The notes beneath the pieces were generated by a model, which worked only from the letters and a program-made list of their open reading frames with translations, did no database searches and was not told where the DNA came from. Below are positions 21,165-33,135 of a stretch of DNA of 64,000 nt, piece after piece (within the stretch, counting starts at the first letter, position 1; each line of letters opens with the position of its first letter). This DNA comes from Clarkia xantiana subsp. parviflora. Taxonomy: Eukaryota; Streptophyta; Magnoliopsida; Myrtales; Onagraceae. The stretch is from positions 8,130,090 to 8,194,089 of the forward strand of contig JAPTYO010000012.1 of the NCBI GenBank assembly GCA_036873135.1. The letters are read 5' to 3'. The translations under genes and the position numbers were made by a program.

Positions 21165-23607
21165 ATGAGTGAGTCTCCCGATCCCTTTCTTTGCACATAT
21201 TACTTTTCTTGTGATGGTTTGGCGATAAGCGAGGACACCCCCCTTTTACTTCGACTCGATTTTCCCGGGACAGGTGTTAGCCACGAAGCCATTGCGATGA
21301 CTCAGACCTATTCTCCCAACCGTATCACGACGGAGGAGTTTGTGGAGAGCGTAGATAAGTCAGGGGTCTGTCCTATTTCTGAAGCATACTTCCCGTTTGA
21401 CGTATGCAAAGAAGTCGAGGTTGGCTCAGTTACCGTCCCTCCTGCGGACTTAGATGTAGTGTACACTGGACAGATAGAGGAGGGTTTGCGTTTTCCTTAC
21501 TGCAAGGATCTTGTCCGCCTGTGTCGTCATTTCCGTATCTCGCCCCTTAACCTCTCCCCTGCTGCTTTTCATGCGTGGACCTGTTTTCGCATTCAGTGTC
21601 ACAAGCACTCGTGGGCTTATTCCTTGATTCTCTTCCGGACCTTTTACCGTCTGGAGCGACGAGACAAATCGGGGTTGTCCACCTTCTGCAGTCGGTGGCC
21701 TTGCCTTTCCTCGTTCGATCTTGGGGGCGCCAAGTGGAAACCGAGCGGGCGGTTTGCCACCCCTTATCCTCGCTCGCAGGAATGGCAAAATCACTATTTC
21801 TTTGTGAGCGACGTCGGGACCAAGTGGGAGACGTGTCATGTTCTGGAGCGTGACCCTGTTCCTTCCTTGTCCGAGTATACCCCTCAGGATGAGAAGGCCT
21901 TTCGCGAGATCTTTCGCGACAATCAGGCGGGGGTTATAGTCCCTTTGACTCAGGGTTCTGAAGAGGAGTTGCTTGCCGCAGGCATCATCGTATCTTCTTC
22001 CCCGGGTGTCTTGGTATGCTTTCGAATTTTTATAACCCTGTTTTATGTTATCCTGTAGGTTGGTTTCTTAACAAGCAGCCGGCCTTGCAGACTGATGCTG
22101 CGCGAGGGCTCCCTGTTGCTGTTCCGGCCCCTGCTGACAGGTCTCGTCATGGGAGAGGAAAGGGACCTATGGGTAAAATACTTCTTCCTTCTTATCATTC
22201 TCGGCTGTATTCTGTTTGTAGTTCCAATATTTTCTTTTCCCTGTTTGTAGGTCGCGTGTCTGCTGAGAGGGAGCGGGCGGAGCCCGTTACTGACTCTTCC
22301 CGGCGTCCTTCCACCAAGAGGACCGATGCTGCGGCGCGTGCCTCGGGCGATCCCAAGCGCTCGAGAGTTGAGGGGACGTCTGTTTTGCCTTCTCGTGATA
22401 GGAGGAAGCAAGTTGCTGAGCGCGTCCCTCCTGCCCCCGGGCCGAGGCATGGGACGGCGGACGAGGTCCCCCCAGGTTCACGTATGTCTTCGCGTGACAA
22501 GAGGAAACATGTTGGTGAGCGCGTCCCTCCTGTCGCTGAGCCGATGCATGTGGTGGAAGAGGAGATTCTCCCTGTATCAGGTTTGTGAAATCTCTTTTTA
22601 TGTACTTAGCGTGTTTTGCTTGTATGATTGCTTATGTTTGTGCTTTGCAGATATTCCTCCACTTCCTTCGCTTCGCAGAAGTGATCTTGTTCGTCGCTTT
22701 GAACGTGACGTTACAGATGGTGTGTGGGTGCCCTATTCGGGTACGCGCCTTTGCTTTCCTAAGGATGCGTCCTTGAGCATTCCTGAAGTTGGTGTTCGGG
22801 TAGTGCAGAGGTCTGTTCCTCCTGCCGATCGGAAGGAGTGCCCCCCGAATTCCGCTAGTGCGCGCGCCTTTGTGGAGGAGAACATCGGGGTCTTTGCTCC
22901 GGTGAGTGTTTATTCCTCTTGGAGTTGATTTGCTCATTGTTGCGCTTGTTTTGATGATTGTACTATTTTTGATGTAGGTTAATGCTGATATTGCCAACTT
23001 ATCATCTTTTGTCATCGAGCTATCCGATGAGAAGGATCAGCTTTTGGAGAGCCATGAGGAGCTGGTTAAAGAGCAAGTCTCTTTAGCTGAGGATGCGAAA
23101 GGCCATGCTGGTGAGCTTCTCATACTATCTGAAGCGCTTGCCTCGAGTCAGTCTCGCGTTGCTGAGATCCAGGATCAGCTGTCTGCTGTGAGAGGTCGGA
23201 TGGCCCTTCGGGAGGGGGTACGAGCTGCCGAGTTGCAAAAGGCGAGGGAGGATGGCATTTCGGAAGGCAAGGCTGGCGCTTTTAAGCGGTACCCTCAGAG
23301 TGAGCCTTTCCTTTCTGCCGTTCAGGCGAGTTACGGATCTTTGAAGAAGGAGTTTCTTGATGACTTCGTTCCCCTGATGCATCGCCTTGCCCCCCATTTT
23401 CCATTTGAGAAGTTGGATACTCCTGGTGTGATTGGTTTGAGCGATTTGGGGGGGGCTTCCACTCTTCAAGTGGAGGATACCATTAGTGCGGATGGTGAGC
23501 CGATGTTTAGCTTTGAGCGGGATGCTGATATCTTTGGTGATACTCCTGCCTGTGATCCCTTTGCTACTGATGACTGCGATGTTGATGTGCGCCATCTCCT
23601 CGACTAG
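21165..23607 (+). CDS. Five-exon antisense gene of a Tat element
   Basis: Opposite in strand to pol. Exons 21165-22013, 22091-22172, 22251-22580, 22651-22901 and 22978-23607 join with consistent phases into 713 codons without a stop. The four introns (77, 78, 70 and 76 nt) all begin GT and end AG, the usual minimal size in plants. The amino-terminal 280 residues (MSESPDPFLC start) resemble the 'putative gypsy-type transposon' domain of antisense frames in Tat elements. The middle is basic and low-complexity with a repeated RVPP motif (exon 3). The last exon is rich in Glu, Leu, Lys and Gln like a coiled coil and has an acidic end. Function unknown. The exact first acceptor (22090 rather than 22058 or 22078) is my choice on intron size. 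Confidence 0.75.
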
Positions 23608-23816
23608 GTCAATATTGACTCTTTTTATGTTTGTTTGTTCCTTTGCATGCGTAGTATTCTGGCGAAGGACTTGTTTAGAGCCTGCCTGTCGTTTTGATGT
23701 TTGAATTTGCTATCGTAGACCTGTTTGATTTTATATATATATATGCTTGACATGAATGCATTAGATAGATGTGATATCTGAATATCTCCTTGTTATTTTA
23801 GTTATAACATAGGATA

Positions 23817-24330
23817 GTAAAGTGCGGATAGATTAATACGTCCGACCTTTGCATTTGTTTGCTAGTGAGGTTTCCCAATGATCCTCTTATCCCCCGACTT
23901 TTTGCAAGGATGTGAATAGATTAGTTCGTTCACATCCTTGTATGATGGCGAAGTGTGGATAGATTAGTACATCCGACACTTGTATTTGTTTGCGAGGGAG
24001 GATTCCTAATGATCCGTTTATTCCCCGACTTTGCAAGGATGTGAATAGATTAGTACGTTCACATCCTTGTAATATGGCGAAGTGTGGATAGATTAGTACG
24101 TCCGACACTTGCATTTGTTTGCGGGGGAGGATTCCTAATGATCCGTTTATTCCCCGACTTTGCAAGGATGTGAATAGATTAGTACGTTCACATCCTTGTA
24201 ATATGGCGAAGTGTGGATAGATTAGTACGTCCGACACTTGCATTTGTTTGCGAGTGAGGTTTCCCAATGATCCTCTTATTCCCCGACTTTGCAAGGATGT
24301 GAATAGATTAGTACGTTCACATCCTTGATG
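23817..24330 (-). repeat. 129-bp tandem repeat, four units, open on the minus strand
   Basis: Units begin near 23817, 23946, 24075 and 24204, marked by 'gcgaagtgtggatagatta'. The period of 129 bp is a multiple of three, so a minus-strand frame stays open through the units and encodes a 43-residue repeat containing CERTNLFTSLQSRGI. It lies between pol and the antisense gene. Such arrays are typical of the region downstream of pol in Tat elements. Nothing shows that the repeat protein is made. Confidence 0.88.
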
Positions 24331-24591
24331 AGAGTACTTCAACTCCTTGAATGCGTCGAGCGTCCTTTGTTTTGGTGTGAAGTGATGAGCCTTGTATAAG
24401 TTGGCTTGTCGTTACTGTTGTTGTTTTGATGCCTTGGTTGTAAGCTTAGGCGTTGTATGTGAGTTAATAGTGTGCCTACAAGAGATGAAATTTGTTAGAC
24501 ATAACTTCGTTTGATGCGTAAGTATGGAGTTACATATCTCCTTCTTTTGAAGTACTGAATACTAAAGAGCTTGATACGACAGCTTTTAGTT

Positions 24592-27500
24592 TTATGGGTG
24601 GAACTTCTTCAGGTGTCCCCCACTGAAAGTGTTGGGCAATTCGTTCCCGTCCACATCTTGGATGCGGTAAGCGTTAATGTATGGAACCGCAACTATTTTG
24701 TAAGGGCCTTCCCATTTGGGGGACATCTTGTTGATCTGGTCCAAATGTGAGAATTCGTTTCTTCTCCAGACCATTTCTCCCACGTGGAATTGTCGCGCCT
24801 TGACCTTTCTGTTGTAGTATCTGGATGTGGCTAAGCGCATCTTTGCTTGAACTTGTTCTGATTTCCATCTCTGTTCGTCTGCTAATTGAAGGTCAAGGCG
24901 TCTTTCTTCCTCATTGGATTGGGGGTCAAAATGCGTCGTTCTGTATGAAGAGACGGCGATTTCGACAGGTGCTACTGCCTCGGTTCCGTAGATCAGGCTA
25001 AAGGGTGTTTCACCTGTTGACTCTTTGGGAGTTGTGCGCACAGCCCATAAAACACTGCTTAGCTGGTCAACCCAACCTCCTTTTAGGGCATGAACTCTCT
25101 TTTTTAGTCCATCCAGAACTATCTTGTTTGCTGATTCAACCTGGCCGTTTGTCTGTGCGTGGTGCACTGATGCAAAACGGTGGTCTATCTTGAGACGTTT
25201 GCAGAAATTTTGCATATTTCCACTTCTGAATTGGGCACCATTGTCGCTAATGAGTATCTTTGGGACACCATAACGAGCCACTATGTAGTTTCGGATGAAG
25301 TCCATGATTTGTGTGTCTGTGATGCGTGCTAATGGCTTAGCCTCAATCCATTTTGAGAAATAGTCGATTGCGACGACTATGAATTTTGCTTGGCCTTTTG
25401 ACTTCGGTAGTGGGCCGATCAAGTCAATGCCCCATTGTGCGAATGGCCATGCGCTTGCTATTGGGCTTAATTCTGCTGCTGGAGCTATGATGTTCCTTGA
25501 ATATAGCTGGCATGCTTCGCATTCTGCCACCATGCTTGTTGCTTGAGCTCTCATTGTTGGCCAATAGTAGCCTAAGTTCAATGCTTTGCGGATCAACGCG
25601 CGAGCTCCTTCGTGCGAGGCAGCTATTCCTCCATGGAGTTCTTCTAGTACCGTTGTTCCTTCTGTGCTTGTGATGCACTTTAGGTAGGGTGTAGAATAAC
25701 CCTTTCTGTAGAGCTGCCCCTCGATCAAGGCGTAGTTTAGGGCTACCCTTTCGATCTTGTTTGCTTGAGTCTTGTCTCGTGGTAGGATCCCTCCAGCGAG
25801 GTATGCTTGGATTGGTGTTTTCCAAGTTTCCTCTTCGTCAATGGCCATTACCTCCAATTGGTCTATGACGGATATTATCCTGTTTTCCACAAAGTGTGTC
25901 TTTTTGTCTTGTTCATTGTTTTGGGCATACTTGCTTAGAGCATCGGCCTCCTGGTTTTCTTCTCGTGGGACGGAAGTTATGTCGAAAGTTTTGAAACTTT
26001 CTACCAACTCCTTTGCTTGTGTCAAGTATTTCTGCATGTTTTCGGACTTTGCAGTGTATTCTCCTCTGACCTGGTTGACGACCAGTTGTGAATCACACTT
26101 TACTCGTAAGTGTTCTACTCCAACTCCTTTGGCTATCCTGAGGCCTGTAATCAGAGCCTCATATTCTGCCTCATTGTTTGTCGCTCTGAATGTTAAGTTC
26201 AAAGCGTATTTCAAGGGGTCCGAGCCGTCGGGTGGGATTAGTAGTAATCCTGCCCCCGCGCCTCCGGTGTTGGATGATCCGTCCGTGTACATTTCCCAAA
26301 CTTCTGCGAGTGGGACATCTGTCTGGACTTCATCTTGTGGCTCGGGCTCGATCCCTGTGAATTCTGCAATGAAGTCTGCCAAGGCCTGCCCTTTGATGGC
26401 TGTTCGCGGAGCGAAATGAATGCGGAATTCACTTAGCTCTACAGACCACTTTGTCAATCTTCCTGACATGTTTGGTTTTGCAAGGATGTGCTTCAGAGGC
26501 TGGTCTGTCAGGACCGTTATTTCATGCGCGTTGAAGTAAGGCCTTAGCTTGCGTCCGGCTATTACGAGCGCGTACAAGTGTTTCTCGATTGGTACGTAAT
26601 TGACTTCATACTTGGCCAGTGTTTTGCTTACGTAATAAACTGGGAGTTGGGCTCCTCCTTTTTCCTTTATTAGCACAGAGCTGACCGCCGTGTTACTAGT
26701 TGATATGTAGAGAAAGAGAGATTCCCCTTGAAGTGGCTTTGCTAGTCTTGGGAGCGTCTTCAAGTGTTGTTTGAGTTGTTGGAATGCTTCTTCACAAGCA
26801 TTTGTCCATTCAAACTTCTTGTTTGCGCGTAACACTTCGAAGAAAGGGAGGGCTCTGTCACCAATTTTGGCTAGGAATCTGTTCAGGGCTGCAAGGCGCC
26901 CGTTGAGTTGTTGTACTTCTTTATGCTTTGTTGGGGAGGCCATTTCTTCAATTGCCTTCACCTTCTCAGGGTTTGCTTCAATGCCCCTTTCGCTCACCAT
27001 AAATCCAAGAATTTTGCCTGACCGCACCCCAAAAGCGCATTTTGCGGGGTTTAGTCTTATTTGTTACTTTCGCATTCTCTCGAAGATTATGCGTAAGTCC
27101 TCTGCGTGATTCTTTCTTTTCTTGGATTTTACGACCATGTCATCCACGTACGCCTCCATTTTGTCGCCAATCAAATCTCCGAAAATGAGATTGACCATCC
27201 TTTGGTATGTTGCCCCCGCATTGATTAGCCCGAAAGGCATAACTTTGTAGTTGTAAATTTCGCTGTCAGCGTAGAATGCCGTATGTGGGGCGTCTTGCCA
27301 AAACATCGGGATTTGGTTGTATCCTGTGTATGCATCCATAACTGTCATCAGTTCATGGCCCGCAGTTGCATCTACCAATTGATCAATTCGTGGAAGCGGG
27401 TATGAATCTTTTGGGCATGCATTGTTGAGGTCTCTGTAGTCGATGCACATTCTTGACTTGCCATTTGGCTTAGGCACAACTACAGGGTTGGCCACCCAAG

Positions 27501-28494
27501 TTTGATACTTGGATTCTTCAATGAAACCTGCGTCAAGCAGTCTGCTAACTTCCTCGCGAATGACCAACTTCTTGTCCCCACCTATCGACCTTAACTTTTG
27601 TTTCACCACTCGAGCATCTTTGTTGATGTTGAGTTTATGGCAAATGACATCTGGGCTTATTCCTGGCATGTCCTTTGGGGACCATGCGAATAAGTCCTTG
27701 TATTCTGCTAGAAGCGCTGTGATTTCAATCACTTCGTCTTTTGATAATGATGCTCCTACGCGCACCATTCTTTCTGGTTCATCGATTTTGAATTCGTGGA
27801 GTTCGTCCATCGCAGTAGGCCTCCCGTAGTCATCTCTTGGGTCTTCGTCGATGGTGGGTATTACTGGCATGTTTCCCACTTGGTTTTGTTGTAGCGCGAC
27901 ATTGTGGCATTCTCTTGCTACTTGTTGGTTTCCTCTAACTTCTCCCACACCTGCAATGGTTGGGAACTTGATCTTCAGGTGGGCCGTTGAAGGTACCATT
28001 CTCCATTCGTTCATGGTTGCATATCCGAGAATACCATTGTAGGCGTTTAACTTTTCGACAACTATGAAAAGTATGTCGATATTCAGACGTCTTTCTCCTT
28101 CGCCCAAGGTTACTGGAAGGGTAATGGTACCCAGCGGGTAGCTAGCATCTCCCATGAATCCCACTAGAGGTGAGTTCATTGTTTGTATGGCCTTCTTTCT
28201 TCCGAGTGCTAAGACAGTGTCTTTTGTTAGCACGTTTGGGGCGGAGCCTCCATCTACGAGAATTCGCTTCACTTCCACGTCATCGATAGTCATTTGAATG
28301 ACTAAGGCGTCGTTGTGGGGGAACGTTATGTGTTCTTTGTCTTTGGCTGAGAAGCCAATGACGTCTTCCATGATTGTGTCCTCCCTGACTGGCTCCTGTG
28401 GTTTTTCACTCTTTCCGGCGGCGTACCTCTCCCTTGCGTAAGAGGTTTCGCCCCCTGCACTGAAGCCTCCGTGTATGGTGTATGTGTTATCCAT
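24592..28494 (-). pseudogene. Tat-1 pol: protease, RT, two RNases H, integrase; one stop
   Basis: A 1301-codon frame interrupted by a single in-frame TAA at 27064-27066, where the family has Tyr. The start (MDNTYTIHGGFSAGG) is at 28494, about 60 nt inside the LTR, and corresponds to the gag-pol linker of related elements. Domains: aspartic protease (ILVDGGSAPNVL, residues 78-89); RT (CIDYRDLNNACPKDSYPLPR, then AYVDDMVVK near 448-456); a first RNase H; a second, archaeal-like RNase H (MYTDGSSNTGGAG, NNEAEYEAL, VKCDSQLVV, EADALSKYA); an integrase zinc finger (CEACQLY); the integrase core (WGIDLIGPLP, LISDNGAQF, NGQVESANK); and a C-terminal region ending in a GPY/F-like segment. All catalytic signatures I can see are present. 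Confidence 0.93.
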
Positions 28495-28536
28495 CTTGCT
28501 TGTTTGTTTGAGTAACGCAGGCTTTCTGTTCGAAGC

Positions 28537-28553
28537 CCGCAGACGGCGCCAAG
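28537..28553 (-). promoter_or_regulatory. Tat-1 primer-binding site
   Basis: Minus-strand sequence just inside the 5' LTR reads ttggcgccgtctgcggg, almost identical to the site in Tat-3 (ttggcgccgtcagcggg at 45443). Its position fixes the inner LTR edge. The priming tRNA was not identified. Confidence 0.85.
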
Positions 28554-29456
28554 TGTTTCGACCAAGTTATTGCGGACTGTCCGCTGGATAACTAGTCGGG
28601 GTCTTCGGGTTGGATGCGAGCTAAGTCCGCCTTCTGAGGTCGTGTGCGGGCCTTAGTTTTGTCTCCTGAATGGGGGCAGTTCCTTCCAACTCTCTAACAG
28701 GACGTCCGTCGGCACCTGCAAAGGAGCGTTACCAAGCAGTCCCCGTGGAGAGGGGGGGGGGGTGCTTGGTATGCTCACTCCGACGCTCAACATCAGTAGT
28801 TTTCTAGAGAGAGAAAGAGAGGGTTTTTTAGAGAGAAGTCAGAGCTTTTCCCGAGCTTGCCCAAAGTGATTTTGGAATGAGTTGAAAATGTTTACCCCCA
28901 AGGTGGCTATTTATAGGCCATCTTGGACCGTAAACCGGTTTTGACCCGGTTCAATGTGGAAATGTGAACCGGGATGCAGGGGTAAGCTTTGGGAAAAGGG
29001 GCTCTGACGTGCGTCTCAGGCGGCTGTCATAAACGGGACGCGCGCGCCGCTGAAACAAAGGTCTTGGACATATAGGAGTTAGTATAAAAATCGGGTCTCC
29101 GTATACGTCTAGGATGAAAAATGGGGGGTGTGCGCGACACCCCCCGGGTGTTGGACTTACCCGGAATTCCGGGTAAGCTAGGCTTACCCGGAAATTCCGG
29201 GTAAGCCGGGGCTTACCCGGAATTCCGGGTAAGCTAGGCTTACCCGGAAATTCCGGGTAAGCCGGGGCTTACCCGGAATTTCTGGGTAGGCTGGGCTTAC
29301 CCGGAACTTTCCGGGTAAGCCCCCCGGGGCGCCGGGCAAGTTCGCGACTTGCCCGGTTTACCCCGGTTAGCTTGAAATTGGGTTTCACTAAGGGCCTCGT
29401 GCGAATGTGAGGTCCGAATAATTAAAACCGAGCCCGGATCACGTGTATGTCCATCA
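28554..29456 (-). repeat. Tat-1 5' LTR, 903 bp, with expanded hairpin array
   Basis: Same ends as the 3' LTR but 116 bp longer. The extra length is mostly an array of about six units of roughly 27 bp (about 29155-29325), each a palindrome of the form ttacccgg-aattt-ccgggtaa. The other LTR has two. The TATA box (complement of cctataaatagcc) is at about 28905-28917. Confidence 0.95.
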
Positions 29457-29461
29457 AATTG

Positions 29462-31619
29462 CAACCAGACAATGATAAAACTTGGTGTTCCTTTGCATAA
29501 GCAAGGATGCTAAAGCTAGAAATGTTTCGGTTGAATGTGATGTTCTTTTCTTTGTCCGTGGATGCCGGTGAAAAATCCGTTCAACACCTTCGAAATGAAA
29601 GGTCAACATGGAAAAGATGTATAAGGTTGCCTTACATTGACATGATTCAATAACCTTGAGTCTAGTTAAGCAAAGGAACCAAGGCAGTGAAACGACAACC
29701 TTCTCATCTCACCACAAGAGATCATCTGAAGTCAATTGTGATCCATATATCATGAAGTGAACTAGACCGTAAAAAGGTTTTATACGATAATTCGATGGGT
29801 CAAACCCCATTATTAAAGTGCGTCTAAAACACGCCTCGTATGACATGTATATAAAGCCGTGAAACGCTTTATTTAAACACAAAACATTTGATATGATTCA
29901 CTGGTGAATTTAATCAGATGCGATGTTCAACATGACTTAAAGTTCAGATATGTATGGATCGAACATGAGACTTTCATATCAAGAACCCTACCATTGTCAT
30001 TTATCGTTCGTTGTTCGTCTGAATTATTAAAATTTTGGTTATTTTGAAATTTGGAGTTATTGAATAAAGAAATTGTTGCTCGATTAGAAGCACAATTTTC
30101 TTATCAATTTAACGTTCCGGTTAAAAGGAACGATCCGAAACGATAATTCAAACCTACGGGTTAGAACCAAAATTTAATAAGACGAAACGATTCACATACT
30201 CTGTCATCTCAGTCAAATCAAACTGAACTGAATAAATCCATCGATCGCATAGTTCTAAAAGGGCAGACCGACTTAACTCCTTATGCTTGTTAGTACTCCA
30301 TTAAATGATATATTCTGAAATAATGTGCATGTAAAACCGATTAAATTGCTTTTAAATTTGGAGACTAAACCGATTCTCAAAACCACGGTTTTTAACCGGG
30401 TATGCGCGTGACGCATGTCACCTCGAAAGACGGGACACATCGTTTTAGAATACGAATTTAATAATCAAGTACTTTTATGAATGCGGAATTTTCGTTTGTA
30501 ATTCCTTCAGATATAACTCATTGATAATTACTTACATTTTATGCAAGCTTTCTAGCTACTACAATCTAATTAGAATATCAACCATGGCATTAAAAGCGAC
30601 AGCTTATATGCATGGTCCATAAGATAGATAAATCTATGGATGAGTTAAATAAACGAAAAGAAGTAGTCGGTAAAACGACTCTCCCACCATTAGCCTTGAA
30701 CGAAGAGTTTGGCTAAAAGCATTCATTAAACACTTCAAGAAACATAGTTCAGAATTACATAATGTTAGAGTTACACATTAATTTTTCCTGCGGGATGAGA
30801 TTAATTTAACTCACATTAATGTAAAACACTATGTTCTAACAAAATCGGTTAACACGTTACCATAAAAGCTAATGAATGATTCGGGTAAAACCTTATCTCA
30901 AAGACGCATTAATTTGTGCATTAAAACGAGTATTTATTAAGAGTACGCACTACTCTCGGAGAATACGAGTTTTAAAATTAGCTTGAAACAATGGTTTCAT
31001 GGTCAAACATGGCACATTATAAAGATTTGATGATGAATTTCCAACGCTTTGCAGAACGAAACAAGCTAGTACTGATTGAGTTAACAGATGGTTGATGGAG
31101 ATTCTCAGGTCCCACTTACTTCGAGTGGGAGAATTGATACAGCATAAGTGATTGGTTTGGTAAATGATGATGGAAACGTCTTCATAATAAATCCAGTGAG
31201 AGGGCTCACTCCCCCTCACAAATAATCATCACTAAATTTCAAAATGCGAATCAAGTCGGACCTGATAATCATAATAATGAACTATTTCAACTACCCATTT
31301 TTCCTAGTGGGAGTAGAACAACCAACTCGGTTCCAGATCATAGTGATCGAAGAATACATCTCGGAGGTAGAATCCCGAGACCGAGAGGTTATTCCAAGTA
31401 AGTTCAACCACCACCATTGTTTCTAGTGGGAGTAATGCCCGATAAGAAGCATTATTCCGAGTGGGAGTAACGATTAGACTAAAAACATGGGATTAACGTG
31501 CCTAGACATAATCAAAGGCAACGAACTTCTTACGAGAAGTATCCCATCAAACGAGATGTGTTAAACATCTTGATGTTCGTTTTTGAACCAGTGACGGTTC
31601 AGCAAGCAAAGGAAGGACC
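29462..31619 (+). other. copia-B internal region downstream of Tat-1, non-coding
   Basis: About 2.2 kb without an open frame of note and no recognisable gag, protease or integrase. Near 31120-31460 the purine-rich phrase 'gtgggag' recurs (cgagtgggagaattg, ctagtgggagtag, ctagtgggagtaatg, gagtgggagtaac), similar to the purine tract before the right LTR. Confidence 0.55.
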
Positions 31620-33135
31620 TCAAAACAAGGGAATGGAGGAAAACAATGGAGGATGAAATTGCCTAAATAAGAACTAATTCAGTTTTAGTATTTATTTGAT
31701 TTATCTGTTAACCACGGAACTAGAAAGTGAAATCTGAAAATTCACTTCGGGTGGAAATTTCGAGTGATGCAAAACTCGAATAATTGAGAAAGGATATACC
31801 CAAATCCATGGAGTGGACTTTGATGAAACATACTCACCAACTGTGCGTTACACCACAGTAAGGGCCATCCTTGCCTTAGTTGCTAGTCTTGATCTAGAGC
31901 TACATCAAATGGATGTTAAGACCGCATTCCTCCATGGAAACCTAGATGAAGAGATCTATATGGAGCAGCCGGAGGGTTTCATTACTCCTGGAAAAGAACA
32001 CAAAGTTTGAAAACTCCAAAGATCTATATACGGTCTTAAACGATCGTCTCGGCAATAGTATCGTAGACTCCACGAGGAAATCGTTGGAAACAGATTCGTG
32101 AATCTTCACAAGGATCCCTACGTATACACTAAGACCTCCAGGTCTAAGTATGTCATCATAACACTATACATGGATGATATACTTATTGCCGCGAACGATA
32201 TGAGTTTCATGAATAAATCAAAGTCCTGGTTAGCATCAACATTCAAGATGAAAGACATGGGAGAGTCTACGTCATCTTAGGCATCAAAATTGTCTGAGAT
32301 CGTGCCACCCAGAGATTATGTCTATCTCAGGAATCATATATCAACAAATTGTTGAAAAGATTCAGAATGTTGGATGCTAAACCCGTGGATACGCCTGTTG
32401 TGTTCGGGTGCGCGCTATCGAAGCGTGATGGCCCGAAAAACCAGCAGGAGCGTGAACAGATGAAGAATGCAGAGTATCTGAGCATGGTAGGGAGTCTAAT
32501 GTACGCCATGCTTTGTACTCGGCCAGACATCTGTTACGCTGTGGGCCTAGTAGCAAGATTCCAATAAGATCCTAGTTATCAACATCTAAAGGCCGTAAAA
32601 CGAATTATCAGATATCTGAAAGGTACTGCCGACTACATTCTATGCTATGAGGGCAATCGGCTCGAATTGACCGGTTATAGTGACGTCGACCACGGTGGCG
32701 ATCTGGATGATCGTAAGTTCACCACAGGAGGAGTTTCCTCCTTGCTAATGCTGCCATATCATGGGTAAGCAAGAAGCAATCTTGTGTCGCGCTTTCCACT
32801 ATGGAATCAGAATTCGTTGCCCTCTCCAAAAACGCACAAGAAGCGATCTGACTGAAAAGGCTTCTTACGGCATTAATTGGCACCGACAAGAAGAGTAAAC
32901 CTGTGAAGGTGTACTCCGACAGTCAGGTGGCCATTGCGGCAGTTAAGAATCCAAAGTACCATAGTAGGACTAAACACATTGATGTGAAATACAATTATGC
33001 TAGGTCGGTGAAGACAACATAATCGCTTTAGAATACTTTCCTACAGACAATATGGTCGCAGACCCTTTAACTAAGCCGTTACGTAGGGAGATTTATGAAA
33101 AACACGTAAAACTGCTTGGATTACGTAGGGCTTAA
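31620..33135 (+). pseudogene. copia-B RT and RNase H remnant
   Basis: Plus-strand copia pol broken by many stops and shifts. The RT is recognisable from the segment before GVDFDETYSP (31800), through LHQMDVKTAFLHGNLDEE and EQPEGF to the catalytic box LYMDDILI (about 32164-32187, YMDD rather than YVDD). It continues with MKDMGE, LSQESYINK-like and LSMVGSLMYAMLCTRPDICY (32490-32550). RNase H follows in changing frames (GYSD, WVSKKQS, SDSQVAIAAVKNPKYHSRTK) and ends near 33135. Gag to integrase are missing. The element is clearly dead. Confidence 0.88.

Larger units (their letters stand above)
18494..29456 (-). mobile_element. Tat-1: recent, gag-less Ty3/gypsy Tat element
   Basis: A 10,963-bp element with a perfect 5-bp target duplication (aattg at 18489-18493 and 29457-29461). 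On its own (minus) strand: 5' LTR (28554-29456), primer site, pol (28494-24592), 129-bp tandem repeats, an opposite-strand spliced gene (21165-23607), a 1.9-kb non-coding region, purine tract and 3' LTR (18494-19280). Dual RNase H domains and the antisense gene place it in the Tat group. There is no gag: pol begins about 60 nt after the LTR. The LTRs are almost identical outside a G run and a hairpin array, so insertion was recent. It lies in the leader of copia-B. Confidence 0.95.

Noticed and set aside
23817..24330. Regular repeats that might suggest a CRISPR array
   Set aside because: Units of 129 bp are adjacent without unique spacers, in a plant retrotransposon.
25772..26419. 215-codon plus-strand open frame
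   Set aside because: It is the complement of the RNase H region of Tat-1 pol and has no domain of its own.
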